Positions 26,701-38,300 of a stretch of 64,000 nucleotides of DNA are shown here, piece by piece; position 1 is the stretch's first letter; every line of letters starts with the position of its first letter. The notes under the pieces were generated by a model. It was not told the origin of the DNA and searched no databases. It saw only the letters and a list, made by a program, of their open reading frames with translations. Made by a program: the position numbers and the translations under genes. This DNA is from Ceratodon purpureus (taxonomy: Eukaryota; Streptophyta; Bryopsida; Pseudoditrichales; Ditrichaceae): NCBI GenBank assembly GCA_014871385.1, contig CM026431.1, positions 2,768,604 to 2,832,603 on the forward strand, in the 5' to 3' direction.

Positions 26701-29373
26701 CTTCTTACTTTGTTATCTTGCCTTATTCGTCTTTGCATTTTTGTAGAATAGTAAATACTGACCTCTTGCAGCGGGTCTGCTACATTGCTGTGAGGTTCAA
26801 GCTGGCTGACTTAATGATGCCATGCCATATTTATTAAAAACCACATGTTCATTTTCTGGTTTATCTCCCTAGCATATCACTCACCTTTTCATCAAGATCT
26901 CTTTGCGTTGAGTGTCCAGGCATTCCACTTCGTTGTAGCCAGCGTGCGATCAGGAAACATATCAATTTTCATGCCAGTGCTTCTGGACCTCCTCTGCCCT
27001 ATTCTTTATATGCAGGTCTTGTTCTTCTCTCTTACAGTATCCAGTTTCATTGGAGTCTGTTTGTCATTCGAGCTTACGGGTCAAATACTTACTTTGTTAC
27101 AGTTGATTTAAGATAATTAATTGCTTTACCAACTATATGCAAATTGTTTTTGGACGTTTCGTTATGCTGATTAGTTACTTCGGGCTACTGCATTGCAGTA
27201 GCTTGCTCTTTTAGGCACCATGTTTATTCTGGCACTTTCTCTCTGTTTAATCTCCTTATCATCAACTGACTCTGAGGTATGTAACTCATGCAGGACACAT
27301 GGGATAAGGATGTCAAAGCTTTGGCGAAGTGGTGTATGCAATTGCTGATGTGGCAACTTTATCCTTCTGAACATTTGAAAGGGGTAGTGACAGCAATCAT
27401 GTCAGCGGCTACACACACGAACTGGCACACACGTGTGGCCGCCTTGACATTCTTACCGCCCATAGTTTTCAGGTATATTTGTCTGGGTATTGTCTCTCAA
27501 TCGTCCTTCCTGTCAGTTTTAGCATGTGCTGGTATCCCACATTAAACTGCATAGAAAGAGTCGTTATGAATATTTAGAAATCTGAGCAAATCTCTGAGTG
27601 GCTTTCTGCAGATTATGTACTAGCTTTTGAATTCATTCAGTTGTATATTTTGAGTCCTCACCATACTTCTGAAATTAGCGATAGCTATCATGCCATAAGT
27701 ATCTGCGAATCTCATCGTCATATGTGAAATGTCCTTATTTAATACGACTGTGCAGGCATACCTTCGTCATGGAACCCTCTGACCTCTCAGGACTGTGGAA
27801 CCAAGTTCGGGGGTTGCTATTAGACTCACAGATAGAGGTATCTTGATGACTCATTTGGTTCCCCTGTTAACATTTGTGAAATGTATTTTATTCGCTCTGT
27901 ATTCTAAGCTAGATTGTGGTAGTCGGATTACTGTGGTAGTGTTCTTTTAGTAATTTCTTTCATCTCATACGATTAAGGCTTTTATTTTTGATGCTGCTGT
28001 TTTTTTTTTCTAGTTTTTAATCCTATGTGTTCTGTGTTCTGTGTTCTGTGTTCTGTGTTCTATGTATACTAAATTTCATCACCAATTGCAGGTTAGGGAA
28101 TTGGCTGCGACAACCCTGGCAGGGCTGATGAAGGGTGCTGGTAGTAAGCTGGGAGAGAGTTTCAGAAAAGAAGCATATGATGATGCTGTATCCCTTCAAG
28201 CAGCCACCAAGGGCTTCAAAAGGTTTGCTCGCTTTAATCCTATTGTTCTAAGAAATTTATTTTGATGGGCTATCAGAATATGTCAATGTTGTGGTGTGAT
28301 CCTTTTCTGTCTTGTATACCTCATGTTCAACTGCATTCGTGGGAGCAAGCATTTAATGATGTCTGCTTGAAAGTCAATAGCCACTCGTCGTTAACAGGAT
28401 TTCAGTGGCATGAGTAGAAAGGGGGCTTTTGAAGATTTTGGCATTTGCCGTTCATGGCATGAGGCCTGAATATAGGGACCAAAAATCTATCTGGACAGCG
28501 TTTAGTCTAATTTTCATTGGATATTGTTGCACTTTGATTTGGAACTTGACGTTATTTTGTTTATCGAGGAGCAGGCGGAAGCTGGAACCAGGGTCTGTAG
28601 CCACTAGACATGGAGTAGTGTTGGGTGTTGCAGCTTGTGTACTTTCTGTACCTTATGACATGCCTCCGTAAGTTTTCTCTCTTACCAATTTTGTATTCAA
28701 ATGAATGTTTATGCTCTTTCTGCTTTGGTATTTTGCAATGTTAATGATGGATAGGTTGGCATCACTTCTTTGTATTATTATCTGAAAATATTATATTGGT
28801 TTAGAATTCTCAGTTGCACATCTTGAAGTGAGAAGGTGCGGACCCATGCTAGTTTCATTCTATTCTAGGATTCAATGTATTGAACTTAAATATTGTTGGG
28901 TGATGTTCTGTTGAGAAATCGTCTTCATTTTTTGACACCAGAATAGCTGTTGTTCTTGAGATTCTCTTACGGGGTAACTCCTAAGTTGTGACATGGTGTG
29001 TAAACATTTCAGTTGGCTTCCCAGTATGGTAACGATATTGGCTCAGTTCAATCACGAGAAATGGCCTATTAGTGGGACAGTGACCAAGACAATAGCCGAT
29101 TTCAGGCGCACCCATTTAGACACTTGGGAATTTCAAAAGCTCATGTTCAGCGAAGAGCAACTAGAGGTAATTTATGCAGCCTTCATACCTCGGTTTTTCC
29201 TTGTGTATTTTATTTCAAACTCAGTTTGACTAAATCTTAGAATCTCATCTTCAATTTAATAACCATGCTATGGTCTTTGTTAAACTCAATGCTGGATTTT
29301 AAAATCTGTGTGCTTGTCCTCTCATCTGCAGGTATTATCTGACTTGACATCATCGGCATCATACTTTGTTTAG
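14761..29373 (+). CDS. PA200: Proteasome activator PA200/PSME4 (Blm10 family)
   Basis: A giant HEAT-repeat solenoid that caps the 20S proteasome, mainly in the nucleus, and opens its gate for ATP-independent degradation. I rebuilt 36 coding exons with consistent phase: the first is 14761-15041, then 15414-15516, 15949-16058, 16194-16316, 16502-16618, 16875-17046 and so on. The longest is 25111-25641 and the last 29332-29373. The total is 1829 aa, against about 1811 in Arabidopsis as remembered. Diagnostic matches to plant PA200 are MHVYNAWLPQW near the N-terminus, the KIQWLPFYKLL segment, VYLIKPGNATQGYLETLIDLLEQ, YHPSNGGSWTKSLERFLRYL and WLPSMVTILAQF. The C-terminus SYFV is a variant of the HbYX-type tail that docks in the 20S alpha ring. 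The ATG at 14761 adds about 39 residues before the conserved start; 14878 is an alternative. No frameshift was seen. Confidence 0.96.
28026..28062 (+). repeat. Heptanucleotide microsatellite (TGTTCTG)n
   Basis: About five copies of a TGTGTTC-type seven-base unit lie in an intron of the PA200 gene, just upstream of the exon that begins at 28092. It has no effect on the reading frame. Confidence 0.8.
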
Positions 29374-30347
29374 CAATTTTAAAGATCATTTGATTAGTTT
29401 CCTGATAGGGGATACAGATTTATTCATTTCATTTAGAAATACCTCTATCTAGATTCGTCACATTCTCACAGAAAATAAATACTAATCCTCAAACACCAGG
29501 TTGAAATATTTTCAACTAAATTATTTATTACAATACATTTTTATTTACCATACAATTTTGACTCAATCATTTGTTCCTGCAACCCAATTCGTGTCAGTGC
29601 TGTTGATTTCTGCCGAAGAATGGGTAGATTTTTGTTAAGAATGATCTCTTGTGATTGTCGGGGTTTACGTTTATTTTCAGAAGGGATTAAAATTGAACAG
29701 AAGCACTTGTTCTCCACATGGACACATCACTTGAGCCATGCGCCTGCCTATTTAGGAGCAGTTTCGGTCTGTTACTCCCCAAACAACTCATGAAAACCGA
29801 TCACTTAAATCCTGATCATGTCGTTTGATATCCCAATAACTCACCCAAGTTCATCTATTTTTTCCATTGAATTAGGTGCCTCGATCCGTAATTCTTCAAC
29901 GCTGCAAATGGTCTATCTTTGAAGATATATCAATTGGGCTAATTCTTGGGCGATCGTGATTTGTGATCTCATGAAATTTCATCTTTCTGTACCTGGTACC
30001 ATTATCATCAGGTACAACAGCAAATCTTATTTGTGAAGTTAGAATCATATGTGACGGTGTCAAGCTGAATGAATGAACTGAAATTTTAAACAATAATAAC
30101 TGTAATGTTTGCATGAGCTCCACTTTCTGTGGACCAACTCTGCATCCACTGAAAGTCTTGCACAATTCATTCCCATGATTTCCTCTGAATGAATCACCAA
30201 TATATTTAAGGAAGATCCTCTTTCAGAACTCCATTGTGAAGGGAATTTTCTGCATACTGGAGCATTGCAACCACTTGTAAAACCCCCAATTTATATCAAA
30301 GGAAGGAATCCATCATCAGAGCGAAGTACACGAAAGCAATACTTGAG
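29374..30347. other. Intergenic between PA200 and inhibitor gene
   Basis: AT-rich sequence holding the 3' flank of PA200 and the promoter of the inhibitor gene. No coding frame with recognisable motifs and no repeat was found. Confidence 0.5.
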
Positions 30348-31157
30348 ATGGAGAGGAGAATGTTCGCTGCGATTTTGCTGATTTCCAGCATTGCAGGTGG
30401 GGGAGTAATACAACTTACAAATGCACAATATGAAGGCGAAGAACTGCGTTTAAATCCCACAGGTGACTATTATTTCACTTCACCTGCATCTGATATGTTG
30501 CTAGAAGTGAACAGATTCTAGCCCATCTAATGAAAATTCCATCCCCATCGTTATCAAATTCCATATTCAGTGAATTCAGTCGGAATGAAGTACACTAACA
30601 AAAGAAGTGTAAATTGAAGGTATACACAAACGAACTGAATGGCCGGAGATGCTGCATAAAAACTTGACAGCCATTTTTGAACATTTTATGGAGACCTTGG
30701 GATCACACCATCATTTCGACTTCGGCATATTTATTCAAAAGCCTCTACCGAAAGTGCAGCACAGACCTCAAAACGAGAAAGACTCGGATGTATGGCTCTA
30801 CCTTACACACGACGATATCGTGTACGAAATTCCAAGACATGGCAGGTGGCATCCAAATAGTATGTCCTCTAATTGATTCACCTACTCCTGGAAATTCAGT
30901 TAGAATAAGAATCCAGAAAACACTGCAACTGCACTAGACTGATATGATGATGATATGCAGGAATAAATCCTGGATGGCCTGAGCTGAAAGGGGTACACTA
31001 CAAGGATGCAATCCAGGTTATCATGCATGACATGCCGGGGGTGCTTGTTGACTACGGTCCCCTCAAGAGACTAAAACCAAAGGGTACAGAAATCAACCGT
31101 GTTGTACTGTACATAGACGACAATGAGAAGGTGGCTCGAGTCCCAAACGTGGGCTGA
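30348..31157 (+). CDS. Secreted double-domain potato inhibitor I-type protease inhibitor
   Basis: Predicted to block serine proteases outside the cell, typically in defence. Three exons join in phase: 30348-30462, 30620-30859 and 30961-31157, giving 183 aa. Residues 1-26 look like a signal peptide (FAAILLISS core, end near TNA). The C-terminal domain (about 124-183) follows the potato inhibitor I pattern: WPEL start, an alpha-helix ending in MPGV, a loop, then NRVVLYIDDNEKVARVPNVG, with the conserved Arg and terminal Gly kept. Residues about 46-118 repeat this layout in looser form (WPEM, a helix, FDFGIFIQ, then VWLYLTHDDIVYEIPRHGRW), with a longer loop. So the protein appears to be a diverged tandem duplication. 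The reactive-site loop is unusual in both domains and P1 cannot be assigned. Classical family members are single-domain and about 70 aa. Confidence 0.8.
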
Positions 31158-31962
31158 TCCTAAACATCTGCTATGGCGCTGAGAAAGATTTTGCAATTTT
31201 CAGGAAGACAAAGTGAACAAGAGATGATAAGCGGTACCAAAGTATACGAGCATAATACCTGAACTACGAGTATAGTCTCACTTCAACAGTGAGACAGATG
31301 CTGAGTCTGATAACTTCCAAAGGCCACCATCGACACACTAACGAACTTAGCAAGCACATTAGTGCGGATGTTATTGCATCTTGCTGGATTTAAAGGCAAG
31401 CAAGATCCCTTGTTTATTTCAATGAACCGACTTAAGCCAGTGATGGAGAAATTCATCTTCACTAGCATAAGATAGAAACGACGGACCTCATGTAACATAG
31501 ACGCAATCCGAGATATCTACCTCGTCATTCAGATAATAACAGTATGAACCATAGACCGACTGCTCCAAATTGAAAGAAACTTCATCCTGAACAGATTTGC
31601 CACCGACATTACAGCTTCATGTAACAACTTGTACTCAAACGGCAAATCTGCAATGAAAATCCCTATTTATTCTAGTACTGAGAATACACTCGAGTTCTTT
31701 AAATTTACAAACTTCAGTGTTAACCCCAGTCTCACACTTGTGCATGAAACTGACAACACCTCAAACCATCCAAAAGGTTACAATGACACACCAAGCACCC
31801 CAGATAACCAAAATTAAACAACCTAATGAACCGTTACTATGCTGCTCTTTCAAGAGAGAACTCGCACCGGCTCAAACCATGTACTACTCCCCGAATCGAC
31901 AAGCATTATAAAACCAAGACCAACGGTCTGGCACACAGCTTCTGCAAGCCTCCACCATTGAC
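31158..31962. other. Intergenic, no gene seen
   Basis: The 3' flank of the inhibitor gene and of the convergent minus-strand small gene. No coding, repeat or RNA feature was recognised. Confidence 0.5.
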
Positions 31963-32247
31963 CTACTGGGCTGGCAAGGGAACATCCGTGTAAGAGATTG
32001 ACATCAACTTACGACGGAACTCATCCTCTTGGTCGCCCTTAGGGCTCGGTTGAGGACTTCCCTTGATCTCCTTGATGGCATCTACAGGCACCACGTCCCC
32101 GACTGGCTCGACTTGCGAAATCGCAAGCAGCCGAGCACGTACTGATTCGTTCCGATCCAACTCTTTCTTCTGGTCTCGCTGCTGCTCCAGCTGACACCGT
32201 GCGTCCTCGGCAACGTCCATAGGCAATCCCTCTGTTGTGCCCGACAT
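31963..32247 (-). CDS. Small conserved-looking plant protein, unknown function
   Basis: A 94-codon frame starts at the ATG at 32247 (MSGTTEGLPMDV) and stops with TAG at 31963. It is charged and hydrophilic: a coiled-coil-prone segment (QLEQQRDQKKELDRNESVRARLL) is followed by a central acidic and hydrophobic part, and a C-terminal DEFRRKLMSISYTDVPLPAQ. There is no signal peptide or membrane segment. The frame continues open upstream of the chosen Met to 32334, but that part looks like leader, and a possible acceptor (GCAAACCAG) lies just before the start. The C-terminal EFRRKLMSISY pattern recalls small uncharacterised plant proteins, but I cannot name a family. Convergent with the inhibitor gene. 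Confidence 0.5.
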   Translation of the reverse strand: MSGTTEGLPMDVAEDARCQLEQQRDQKKELDRNESVRARLLAISQVEPVGDVVPVDAIKEIKGSPQPSPKGDQEDEFRRKLMSISYTDVPLPAQ

Positions 32248-34967
32248 ATAAACTGGTTTGCACCTTCTTTCAAACCCAACTGCACAGAAGAGTATCCAAA
32301 CCCCATCAGTACCAAAAAAAAAACTCAACAACATAACAAAAAACTCTCCACCACTCTATACCATAGACACGAAATCCTAAAACCTTCTCCCGTCACAAGT
32401 CAAAATTAGACTTAAACCCTGCCCACCATCTCAACCTCCACACCACATCCAAACCCTTTCAGATCCACTCAACCACACTAAAACCTCACAACAACCACCT
32501 CATGATCCACCGACAAACTCACTTCACCGCCGACTACTCACATGCACAGACCACTCAAGCAAAAAAAAACGGTGACAATCAAAAACCGGCTTCCCACCAC
32601 TTCCCACACCCAAACCTCACCAAGATGGAGACTTTCCCATCACCCAACCTCAGAAACACAACAACGACTTAACAAGATCCCACTTTGAGCTCTCTGATGT
32701 GAAGTGCGAACCCTACCCTTTGGAGGAAAAAGACGGCGAGATATGAAGGTTGAGGAAAGACCATGCAAGAGATGGTGAGCATACTTGAGTGGGGAGTGAT
32801 ACGTACCTGTGGAGTGGAGAGACTGGAGGTTGCAGATGCCGGAAGTGGAGATGCACGGCGATGGTGAAGTACTGGCAATGATCTCTCCCAACGCTAACGA
32901 ACTCGGCAAAATGAAAAACCGAAAGTTGGACCTTGGGTGTGTCGGTTGCGGTCCAAGGTGTCGTCTTTACGTGCTGCCATGCTCCGAAGCCTCTCGAATT
33001 CATCCTCCACTCCGTTAGATGGATGGATGATATATGGATGAATACAGTGTAGATGGATGTGTGGATGGATGTGTTTAGTGTACCTAAATCCGTCACCTCA
33101 CTTGAAATATTATCATCACTTGAAACATTATCACTAAAGTTGTAGGTGATTGTTTTATGATGTGTATATCAAAATGGGTTAGTCCATTAAGAAATATAAG
33201 GTTATTGCGATATTTTATTTATAATTTCATAAGAAAATCATAATAATTTAATCTTTGAAATCCAAAAATAAGTATGAACTTTTTACTCAGATTAATGTAT
33301 GTAGGTATTTTTCTCTATTAAGAAAGTCATCCTTGCAAGTAAACTACATGGCTTAAACAACCGGGAATAGGGTCAAGTACCTTCAACTCTTCAAAGTGCA
33401 ATCCAAACTTTAATTACAGGGTTGATTCTAGAATCAACGAGTGCAGTAGATATCGACTGATGTGAGTGCATTAACGGTTTTAGAAGTGCATCCCATGTTC
33501 ATCTCTCCAATGGAGGACATTGGGGATGAGGACAAGGAGTTTGGAGGGACATCAGAAATGGAATACAGTTGGGGCCAAGGGATTTGATCAACACTATTTG
33601 GGTGCTTGCTGGGGCTTCTTTTGGGGGATGTGTTGACATGTGGGATGAGCCTGACATGCTCATGTGTTTCTTGTGGATAGATCGTGTCAAATCACTCAGG
33701 GGTGAATCTTGTTTTGGAAGTGGATATTCATAGATTGGAGATTATCTTGGAAAATCTGGGATGGTTGGATCTTGTTGGGGAGGTGAAAGTGGTGGAATGT
33801 TCAAAACATGGAGATTATCTTGGAAAATCTGGGATGGTTGGATCTTGTTGGGGAGGTGAATGTGGTGAGCTGTTCAATCAATGGAGATTAGTGGAAATTT
33901 TTCAAGGTCCCATAAATATAAAAGTGAATTTAAAGAATCAGGGTGGTTGCTTCAAATGTAGCGATGATGCTTGTTAAGGATGTTGTAATCAGAATGATAA
34001 CAGGATTTAAGAATTATAACGTTTGTGCAATTTTGGTTCTTGATTTATTGAGACATTCCAGGTATTTATTGATAAGCTAATCTCAAGTAGTCGTATGCAA
34101 AAAATAATTTTAAAAAATAGAATCTTTTGGGAAAATATTCTTATCATAGAGAAATTTCTACAAAAGAAACTGAAGGATTTGATAGGTTCAAATAAAGATG
34201 AATGCAATTTTCTCAATATTGATTCAAGTATAAATTGGCCCTTTATATACTTTGTTGTCCACCATAGAAGGTAGAGTTAAATAAGAATTAACTAAAAGTT
34301 AACTACTGCTTCTGCTTGTGACTTTCACTTTAACTGCGTTGTGAGGAGGGTAAGAGCATTGTGACGAATGTTGAGGAATGTTGATAATAACGATGTTAAA
34401 GTCTCTAAATCATCAATTAAATTATTTAAAACTCAAATTATAAAAGTCTTGATTGTCCATTATTTTGTTATTATTTTTCATGCCAATAGTTCTAGTTCTT
34501 AAGTTTTGGCTCTTCTAAAGAAATAACAAACTTCATGAAAGTACTATTTTAAATGGATCGTAATCCTAGGAAAATATGGTTCATTTTTACCAAAAAAAGA
34601 TTATAATCAGAATCTATATCCATGGAAAAAAATAGACTTTAATTCAACTTTTCTTTCTTGTAAATCCAAAAGCGAGGGACTAAGCATTACATGAATGAAT
34701 CATTTAATTTTTAGAGTCCCAACTCAACCGGCCCTTTATCAATGTTGTATATTGTAGGCATCTATCAATTTCAAACAAGACAATTGTACCACAAGGCACA
34801 ATCAATCTTAATTTTGTAGATTACGAAACTTAGGTCATAGATGATGCCAGGTATAGATCTACTTCTTCTTCCTGAAATTATAATTTAGGTTTAAAATATA
34901 CAGATTACATATTACATATGCATCTCTATCATAATACAACACACTACATTCAAGCTTTTCTACAATC
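32248..34967. other. Intergenic, AT-rich, TE-poor remnants
   Basis: The first part is probably the promoter and leader of the small minus-strand gene. From about 33100 the sequence becomes AT-rich, with only short decayed ORFs. It contains a 73-bp tandem repeat (listed separately). No gene is supported. Confidence 0.5.
33737..33900 (+). repeat. 73-bp tandem repeat, two full copies and part of a third
   Basis: Unit 1 (33737-33809) and unit 2 (33810-33882) both begin GGAGATTATCTTGG and are nearly identical. A third copy starts at 33883 and decays after about ten bases. The frame stays open through the first two units, but no family is recognisable. Confidence 0.85.
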
Positions 34968-36320
34968 TTAACCCCTAAACGCCTAAACGACCAAAAACTG
35001 GTCGATTTCATTCTTTGACCGTTCGCAGCCGTCATTCAGTTGACAGTTTTTCATCCGGGTAATTTTTTTTGGAAACTTGAGGGTAAAATCTATCCAAATC
35101 ACTTTTTTTTACTGTAAAATTCCATGTTGGTGAATTTTAGGACCACTCCAAAGTGCAAATGTTCAATACCGCGCACTCACATTTTTCCAATCTGAGGTTG
35201 CTTGGGTTGCAAGGGCAGGAGCTTTGGGGAGAGAAAAGTGTATTGGACAAAAAATTTGCAAAGTGCCCGGCAAGTGCCTCGGTTGTGAAATGGGCAGTTG
35301 GGAGTTGAAGGGGGCAGCTGTTGAGTGTGCGAAAAAGTGCGCCACGGTGGAGGAGGGAGCAAGTCCCTCCAAAACACTTCAGTCCACATGGCACAACCAA
35401 ATTCAAATAAAAAAATTCAAAATGGGAGGGCTTGAAGGGGGTGTAACTCGCCAACTGAAGAATCCAAAGCAAGCACTAATGGAAGAAGAGAGGGAGATCC
35501 CTATAGCCACCAAATCAGTTTGCAATCAAGGTTGAGAAAACTGGGGAATTGAGTCACAGCCTCCAAAGAGTGAATTTCAGTGACAATCACAAATGAAATG
35601 GAGGTAACAGGGCCGTCACTTCTAATTTCGCCATCAAAGGGACACAAACAAAAAAATTGGCCAAGGAGTGTGGGGCAACATTGTCATTGCATTCGGGATT
35701 TACAAGGATTCAGAGAGAGTTCTGCAGTGAAAGGGCAAGCTTTGATGTTGTAAGTGAGTGAGTGTTTGCAAAATCAAGGTGGTGAGCTACAGTTTGAGGG
35801 AGCGTAGGGGGGCAACTCTTGAGCAGTTCGGTAAGAGAATTGTTTGGCGGCACGCTGTTGAGGGACCTGTGGAAACGGCAAGCACTGTGAGAACAGAGTG
35901 GAGAGTAGAGGGAGTGAGTTCAGCACGGACTGTGGGGAAGGAGATAGAATTTCGGGAGCCGAGAGTGGGAGGGTGAGGGATCCGGGAGAGAAAGGTGAGA
36001 GGGTGAGAGATCAAGAGAGAGGACTTGGAAGGGAGAAAATTGAGACGAGGGGAGAGAGAGGAAATTGACAGGACAGAGAGTAGAAAAAACGTAGGGAGGG
36101 TGAGGGGTCGAGGCAGAGAATTCCAATCAGAGAGAAACTGAGTGAGAGCGGAACAGACAAAAAATCCGAGAGGCGAAGTGGTGAGAGGACGATAGAAGGA
36201 ACTGAGGGAGGGAGGAAAATGAGAGGGTGAGGAGAGAAGAAAAAAAACTGAGAGTGCGAGGGAGACGAGAGAGAGAACCTGCGAGACAAATTGAGAGGGT
36301 AAAACGAGAAAAAAAAGGAG

Positions 36321-36790
36321 GAAGGTGAGAGATTGAGAGGGTGAAGGGAGAGGGGAGAGAAGGGAGGGAGTGAGCAAAAAAAAAAAAAAAACAGAAAACT
36401 GAGGGAGGGAGGGGGACGAGAGAGAGAGATTCGGTGAGGGAAACTGAGAGGAGCGGAGCGGAAAAGAGAAAGGGGAGCTGGGAAGGACCGTGAGAGATCG
36501 AAAGAGAGAAGGGAGAGGGGAGAGAAGGGAGGGAGTGAGCAAAAAAAAAAAAAAAAACAGAAAACTGAGGGAGGGAGGGGGACGAGAGAGAGAGATTCGG
36601 TGAGGGAAACTGAGAGGAGCGGAGCGGAAAAGAGAAAGGGGAGCTGGGAAGGGTGAGAGATCGAAAGAGAGAAGGGAGAGGGGAGAGAAGGGAGGGACTG
36701 AGCGGAAAAAAAAAAAAACAGAAAACTGAGGGAGGGAGGGGGACGAGAGAGAGAGATTCGGTGAGGGAAACTGAGAGGAGCGGAGGGAAA
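36321..36790 (+). repeat. GA-rich tandem array, about 164-bp period, three copies
   Basis: The landmark AGGGAGGGAGTGAGC followed by a poly-A run recurs at about 36361, 36526 and 36689, i.e. spacings of 165 and 163 bases. Each unit carries the same order: a poly-A run, CAGAAAACTGAGGGAGGGAGG, a GA-dinucleotide run, then GATTCGGTGAGGGAAACTGAG. The whole 35.9-36.95 kb tract is purine-rich on the plus strand. Large antisense ORFs here are by-products of this composition. Confidence 0.85.
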
Positions 36791-37114
36791 ATAAAAAACA
36801 GACACGGCCAGACAGTACATAACAAGGAAAAGAAAAGAAAAAACAGGAGAGCTGAGAGGGTGAGAGATCGGGGGAGAGAACTGAGAGGAGAGAGATTACA
36901 GAGGAAAATTAGAAAAAAAAATCGGAAGTGAGGTGGGAAACGCAGATCCAAAGATCAGTGAGAGGGGAGTGGGCTTACAGTGAGTGGCCGCGGTGTGGAG
37001 AGCTCTGGGAGCGCCGACCTGCGTGGGGGGGGTTCAGCAGCGGGTTAGTTAGGGGGAATTGGGAGAAATCCGAAAGCAATAAAGGGGAAGGAAAACAAAA
37101 TTGTCTGGGAGATC

Positions 37115-37142
37115 GGGGGGGGGGGGGGGGGGGGGGGGGGGG
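37115..37142 (+). repeat. Poly(G) run of 28
   Basis: An uninterrupted run of 28 G residues lies just upstream of the first RG-rich ORF of the piggyBac element. It could form a quadruplex, or its length may be a sequencing or assembly approximation. Confidence 0.8.
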
Positions 37143-37185
37143 AAGTGATTGCGCAGATCCACTTCTAAGTGATTGAGAGGAACAT

Positions 37186-37986
37186 ATGGCCTACGCACCG
37201 TCACGTTACTCTTTCCCACCACCACCACCGCCACCGGAGGAATTAAATGAACACATTGCAGCGATTCAACACTGGTTGCAGGAAGAGCAGCAAGCCAACG
37301 AATATCAGACATCACTAGTTTTGGGGCTGTTTGACGACAATTACCTGAGGAGACTTCCTGGATTTGTGGGGCAGAGGTGGGGCAGGATCCACGACACCAA
37401 CCAGGGTCGCCGTTACTCTTTTCGCAAGTGGACGGCATACATCCTGAGGTGGCAGGAGCGGAGGGAGGAGGGTAGGGAAGATGGATTTCCGGAGTGGCTC
37501 AATGAGCTCCTCCGAAGATTCATATGGCCAGACCCACTTGTCTCCACAGATGGGTTGCAACGTCGAACAGATGCAAGCCCATGGATTCTCAATGGAGGAA
37601 GGCGGCACCTCCTCACAGATGCAGACAGGTATCGCACACACGACTTCGACAATTTTCCGCGAGGAAGAGGTGGGAGACCGCGAGGGCGCGGTAGAGGTAC
37701 AGCAGCTGCTCGGGGAGGGGCCGAGAGTAACGGAGCAGCATCACGCCGAGAGGGGGCTGCAGAGGAGCGGGATGGGCAGCTCCAAGGAGGCCGCGATGAC
37801 GGGCAGGGGAATCGGCGACGAAGTAGGGGGGAGATGGAGCCAGCAGATCTGGAGCGCGTTGGGAACGGGGACGACGGCCGAGCAGTTCGACGGCGGACTG
37901 GACGTGGTGAATCCCCACAACCTCAGAGAGATGGCGCAGTGGGCCGCGGTGGGGGGAGAGGACGCAGTCCTCGCGGGGGAGCCTAG
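37186..37986 (+). CDS. piggyBac-associated ORF1 with RG-rich tail, unknown
   Basis: A 266-codon frame. Residues about 10-17 are a proline run, about 20-115 look like a folded helical domain (HIAAIQHWLQEEQQ, GQRWGRIHDTNQGRRYSFRKW, WQERREEG, FPEWLNELLRRFIWPDPL), and about 158-266 are RG/RGG-rich and low-complexity. It precedes the transposase by about 315 bp, inside the element. A strong donor-like site (GCAGACAG followed by GTATCG) near 37627 and a pyrimidine-rich acceptor-like site near 38031 hint that its N-terminal domain may be spliced towards the transposase frame. I do not recognise the folded part. The RG-rich half may be only a consequence of GC-rich sequence. Confidence 0.45.
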   Translation: MAYAPSRYSFPPPPPPPEELNEHIAAIQHWLQEEQQANEYQTSLVLGLFDDNYLRRLPGFVGQRWGRIHDTNQGRRYSFRKWTAYILRWQERREEGREDGFPEWLNELLRRFIWPDPLVSTDGLQRRTDASPWILNGGRRHLLTDADRYRTHDFDNFPRGRGGRPRGRGRGTAAARGGAESNGAASRREGAAEERDGQLQGGRDDGQGNRRRSRGEMEPADLERVGNGDDGRAVRRRTGRGESPQPQRDGAVGRGGGRGRSPRGGA

Positions 37987-38300
37987 TAATCCCTGCTCCG
38001 GCGCTCCTCTCCTCCACCTGCAAAAACAATCAGGGACAAATGTGAGAGAGATGAATTCTTCGAGCGAAGAGGAGGCAAGTAGTGGTGATGAAGACATGGT
38101 GCGAGGAAGCATGGAGGGGGGAGGAATGATGTGCTATGGTGAGGGAGGGGGGTTGCTGGTTACCTTGACAAGGAGAACAAGGGGTGGGGCAGCGGCGCAG
38201 TTGGGTCGCGGCAGTGAGCCACAGCCAAGCGAGGGCCGTGGGCGGGGGCGGGGAAGAGGCCGCAAGGGAGGCGAGCGGCGGGGAGGGGTTGAAGTAACTG

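Noticed and set aside
26771..26793. Possible 23-bp PA200 micro-exon
   Set aside because: Skipping it joins ETAFHFVVAS in phase and matches the family; including it shifts the frame.
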